Shown: positions 61,888 through 64,000 of the stretch, in pieces | Layout: every line of letters begins with the position of its first letter | How positions within the stretch are numbered: the first letter of the stretch is position 1 | Source: Physcocola sp002396385 | Lineage (GTDB): Bacteria > Bacteroidota > Bacteroidia > Bacteroidales > Paludibacteraceae | Reading direction: 5' to 3' | Assembly: GCA_946535435.1 (NCBI GenBank) | Contig: CAMNDM010000003.1 | Span: 1 to 64,000, forward strand | DNA: 64,000 nt | Program-made: the position numbers and the translations under genes | Notes under the pieces: model-generated | The model's database searches: none | Seen by the model: only the letters and a program-made list of their open reading frames with translations | Told to the model about the DNA's origin: nothing

Positions 61888-62087
61888 ATTGTATGTTTTA
61901 ATTTTTTCTTATTGTTTTCCAAAGTCTGTAACGACGTAAATCCTATTTCTGTATTACTCTTTATTTCTTCATACCATATACCGTCCTTCATGTGGTTCTT
62001 CACGATTCCGTGTTCAACCATATCGTTACAGTTTTCCAAATCAGAATTTTGAAAAATCGGGTTATTCCCATAGCAGGTAAAGCAAAA

Positions 62088-62124
62088 AAAATGTGTGGGA
62101 AAGAATGAATATCCCGCACATTTT
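62088..62124. terminator. Terminator of FISUMP gene 2
   Basis: A 13 bp stem with one G-T pair (62088-62100 with 62112-62124). An A run on the left gives the T run on the minus strand. Confidence 0.8.
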
Positions 62125-62153
62125 ATAACTATAACGTTGCTTTATTCTCATTT

Positions 62154-62858
62154 TTACTTAGTCACTGCACGAATGCACATTCCACGGCCCCGGAAGGTGT
62201 ATATGTCCCATTCTATGCCTGCTTTTGCAAAGTCTATGTAGTAGGCGCAGGGCGAGAATCTGTTGTAAAGCGTCGATGACCAGTAGCCTCCGTTTTCGCC
62301 TTTCGGATTCTTGTTCCCGTCGAAATTGTAGCCACAAGCAGGAATGAAGATTTTGTTACCGTTCTTTTTTGAAGTGCCAAGGTAGCCCGAAACCCCGCTG
62401 CTGTGGAAGTTTGCCTCCCATTTCCAGTTGCAGATGTCTAACAACTCGCCTAACTCGTCGTTAGTGGGTGTGCGCCAGGTTCCGCCCCAAAGAGTGCTGG
62501 CAGCATCGTCTTTCGCTTCCAATATGTTCACGTTGTCTGCTTTCCCGTGCTTGCTGTCGGTGCAGTATTTCGAGAAGTCTTGTGGATTGTTGTGCTCGTC
62601 GGCCTTCTTGTTGCCGCACCACTTATAGTTGTCCCAACTGTATTCTTTTTTGGCTTTTGTCTCTCCCCATGCGAAATAGTCTCCGCTGTCTGTAACTTTC
62701 TTTGCTCCAATGTTGCAGGTGGCCCATTTCAGTCCGCTTTGCAAACCAAGGTCAACGTAGGCGTGTCCTTTAACTTTCCCGCTTACGTCTTGTGCCGTGC
62801 ATTCTGTGCCGAACACAGCCAAACCTAATGCTATGAATGTGAATATCGTCTTTTTCAT
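62154..62858 (-). CDS. Secreted FISUMP-domain protein 2
   Basis: A 234-residue paralog of the preceding protein, with a signal peptide (possibly cleaved near ECTAQD). Motifs occur in the same order: YVDLGLQSGLKWATCNIGA, FAWGETKAKKEYSWDNYKWC, GGTWRTPTNDELGELL and MCIRAVTK. The 266 nt between the copies holds only a terminator. Each copy has its own leader, so they are probably separate transcripts. Confidence 0.78.
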   Translation of the reverse strand: MKKTIFTFIALGLAVFGTECTAQDVSGKVKGHAYVDLGLQSGLKWATCNIGAKKVTDSGDYFAWGETKAKKEYSWDNYKWCGNKKADEHNNPQDFSKYCTDSKHGKADNVNILEAKDDAASTLWGGTWRTPTNDELGELLDICNWKWEANFHSSGVSGYLGTSKKNGNKIFIPACGYNFDGNKNPKGENGGYWSSTLYNRFSPCAYYIDFAKAGIEWDIYTFRGRGMCIRAVTK

Positions 62859-62922
62859 GTTGTGTATCGATTTTTTAGTGTTGTTGTTTTATGTGCCTGT
62901 ACTTCTGTTTAGATTGTTTATG

Positions 62923-62930
62923 CAAATCTA
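62923..62930 (-). promoter_or_regulatory. Candidate -7 element of FISUMP gene 2
   Basis: The minus strand reads TAGATTTG, 64 nt before the ATG. The -33 half is weak. Confidence 0.35.
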
Positions 62931-62978
62931 ATCAAAAAATAGGCAGTTTCGTGAGTGTTGGCCCGCAAACTAACTTTT

Positions 62979-63572
62979 TTATTGCTTGTTGTTGGTTAAA
63001 TCTCCAACTTTTATTCCTGTTCGCACCTCTCTACCCGGATTACCTGCAATAATAGTGCCAGAATTGGGAAACTCCTTGTTTACTACCGAACAGGCTCCAA
63101 CCACCGTGTCGTCGGGTAGGTTGGTTCCTTTCAGTACCACAGCTCTGAGGCCTATCCAACACCGGTTGCCGATTACGATGCTGTTGCTCGGGTTTAGCAC
63201 TTCCCCGGTTTGGGTGTCTATTATTCCGTGGTAGTCGGTGGTGTGAAATTCGGTGTTGTTCGCTATAAGTACGTCGTCTCCAATGGTTATAGAGGTTCCG
63301 TAACCGGCATTTATGCAGATTGGCTGCTGGTAAGATCCTCTGCAAAGGGCGTTGTCTCCTATCGCGATGTGGTTGTTGTCTCCCAGCAAGAAGAAGCGTA
63401 TTCCGTTCAGAATACCTTTCTCTCCCAGACTGATTGTGTTGCTTTTCCCCGCGTTCACAATCGTGCAGTCTTTCAACTTCGTCTTTTTCTTGCTGGCGGC
63501 TATTTCCAACTTCAGCATCTGTATGCTGAAGCGGTTGTGGAACAGGTTGTATATAAGGATGCTTATGTTCAT
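62979..63572 (-). CDS. Hexapeptide-repeat acyltransferase
   Basis: A 197-residue left-handed beta-helix protein: hexapeptide turns such as IAIGDNALCRGS, ITIGDDVLIANN and IVIGNRCWIGLRAVVLKG, with His in EFHTTDYHG as likely catalytic residue, and AGNPGREVR at the end. It O-acetylates a sugar or similar acceptor. ATG 63572 gives a 12 nt overhang past the permease stop; an upstream ATG at 63611 overlaps that gene. Confidence 0.82.
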   Translation of the reverse strand: MNISILIYNLFHNRFSIQMLKLEIAASKKKTKLKDCTIVNAGKSNTISLGEKGILNGIRFFLLGDNNHIAIGDNALCRGSYQQPICINAGYGTSITIGDDVLIANNTEFHTTDYHGIIDTQTGEVLNPSNSIVIGNRCWIGLRAVVLKGTNLPDDTVVGACSVVNKEFPNSGTIIAGNPGREVRTGIKVGDLTNNKQ

Positions 63573-63583
63573 TTTTTTCTCTC

Positions 63584-64000
63584 TTATGTTGTCTTTTTTT
63601 TTTGTCCCCATATTTTTGTCATCTTGCGGCCTATGAGCATATGGTTGAATACGGCTACCAGCACAAATAGTCCGATTCCGACCAATAGGGTGGTGGTTAT
63701 GCCGGCACTCTCGTAGTTGGGAAAGTAGGAACCTATTCTCTCGGTGTAGGTGCTACGGATAAGCAGCACAACTGCTATGGCCAGTAAAAACACAGCTGCG
63801 TTTAAAGCCAAACTTAGTTTCTGATAAGGACGTGCGGCATCTGCCGGACTATAGCCCAGCAACATCAGGTCTTCCAGTTTGCTGCTGTTTTTCTGTATAA
63901 GGAGGTAGATGCTCAGCATCAGGATGTAGAAGGCCAAAAGGCATATCACTATTCCTACAGTCGTTACTATACCGAGAACCATACGCAGCACAAATGCTGT
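63584..64000 (-). CDS. 3' part of an FtsX-like ABC permease (runs off the window)
   Basis: The frame is open to the window edge, so only the C-terminal 139 residues are seen. Three membrane spans surround a cytoplasmic loop, SKLEDLMLLGYSPADAARPY, which resembles the E-x-x-x-LR-x-LG loop of FtsX/MacB permeases. The GTG at 63991 is unlikely to be the start. Its substrate cannot be told. Confidence 0.6.
   Translation of the reverse strand, partial: TAFVLRMVLGIVTTVGIVICLLAFYILMLSIYLLIQKNSSKLEDLMLLGYSPADAARPYQKLSLALNAAVFLLAIAVVLLIRSTYTERIGSYFPNYESAGITTTLLVGIGLFVLVAVFNHMLIGRKMTKIWGQKKKTT

Noticed and set aside
1..64000. CRISPR arrays, insertion sequences, tRNA or rRNA genes
   Set aside because: No regular repeat-spacer pattern, transposase motif, terminal inverted repeat pair or tRNA-like fold was seen by reading. 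A dedicated scan could still find a weak tRNA.

Overview
The window is a chromosomal segment of a Bacteroidota genome, most likely order Bacteroidales. The evidence is the gene content (UpxY antiterminator, DUF3836, DUF4956, DUF2490, FISUMP-domain proteins, GPH-family sugar symporter) and the promoters. Several independent genes are preceded by a TTG or TTTG, exactly 20 nt, then TAnnTTTG, the Bacteroidetes primary sigma-factor promoter. No tRNA, rRNA, insertion sequence or CRISPR array was seen.

Layout. 1-5.7 kb: ybeY, a MINPP-like histidine phosphatase and a GPH sugar symporter (+), then hisB-fabD (-). 5.7-7.0 kb: an apparently empty interval that holds a small self-contained minus-strand transcription unit encoding two paralogous 18-19 residue cationic peptides (promoter, short leader ORF, two peptides, terminator), followed by the capsule promoter(s). 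7.0-34.3 kb: one co-directional surface polysaccharide locus that starts with upxY. Its first part (to 14.5 kb) has two membrane acyltransferases, two ATP-grasp ligases, a DegT/DnrJ aminotransferase and a GT4, in DNA of ordinary GC content. Its second part (15.7-34.3 kb) is visibly AT-richer and encodes flippase, polymerase, glycosyltransferases and a set of polyol-phosphate enzymes: two TagD-like cytidylyltransferases (one fused to an oxidoreductase), an IspD/TarI-like enzyme, LicD, two CDP-glycerol glycerophosphotransferase-like proteins and a CDP-alcohol transferase, plus exported proteins. Together these predict a teichoic-acid-like, phosphodiester-linked polysaccharide. Between the two parts sits a DUF3791-DUF3990-DUF3791 cassette with a predicted ADP-ribosyltransferase fold, unrelated to sugar synthesis. 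A GNAT acetyltransferase gene in the AT-rich part is broken. glf and a nucleotidyltransferase-like gene close the locus.

36.6-64 kb is mostly housekeeping: lipid kinase, DUF2851 protein, secreted metallophosphoesterase, a minus-strand operon of lipoprotein, DUF3836, VTC-type polyphosphate polymerase, DUF4956 and DUF2490, then a PRiA4b ORF3-like protein, dnaA, a rbfA/LolE-type permease pair, dprA, clpB and gyrB. Between dprA and clpB lies a compact minus-strand operon with a thioesterase, a two-domain ketosynthase, ACP, a complete ketosynthase, a ketosynthase lacking the active-site Cys, a polysaccharide deacetylase and a lipoprotein. It resembles a reduced aryl-polyene/flexirubin-type locus. 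Past gyrB are two FISUMP-domain paralogs, a hexapeptide acyltransferase and the 3' part of an FtsX-like permease that runs off the window.

The best candidates for undescribed biology are the micropeptide transcription unit, the DUF3791/DUF3990 cassette inside the capsule locus, the cytidylyltransferase-oxidoreductase fusion and the reduced ketosynthase operon. All product names come from motif reading and memory of the families; no database search was possible.
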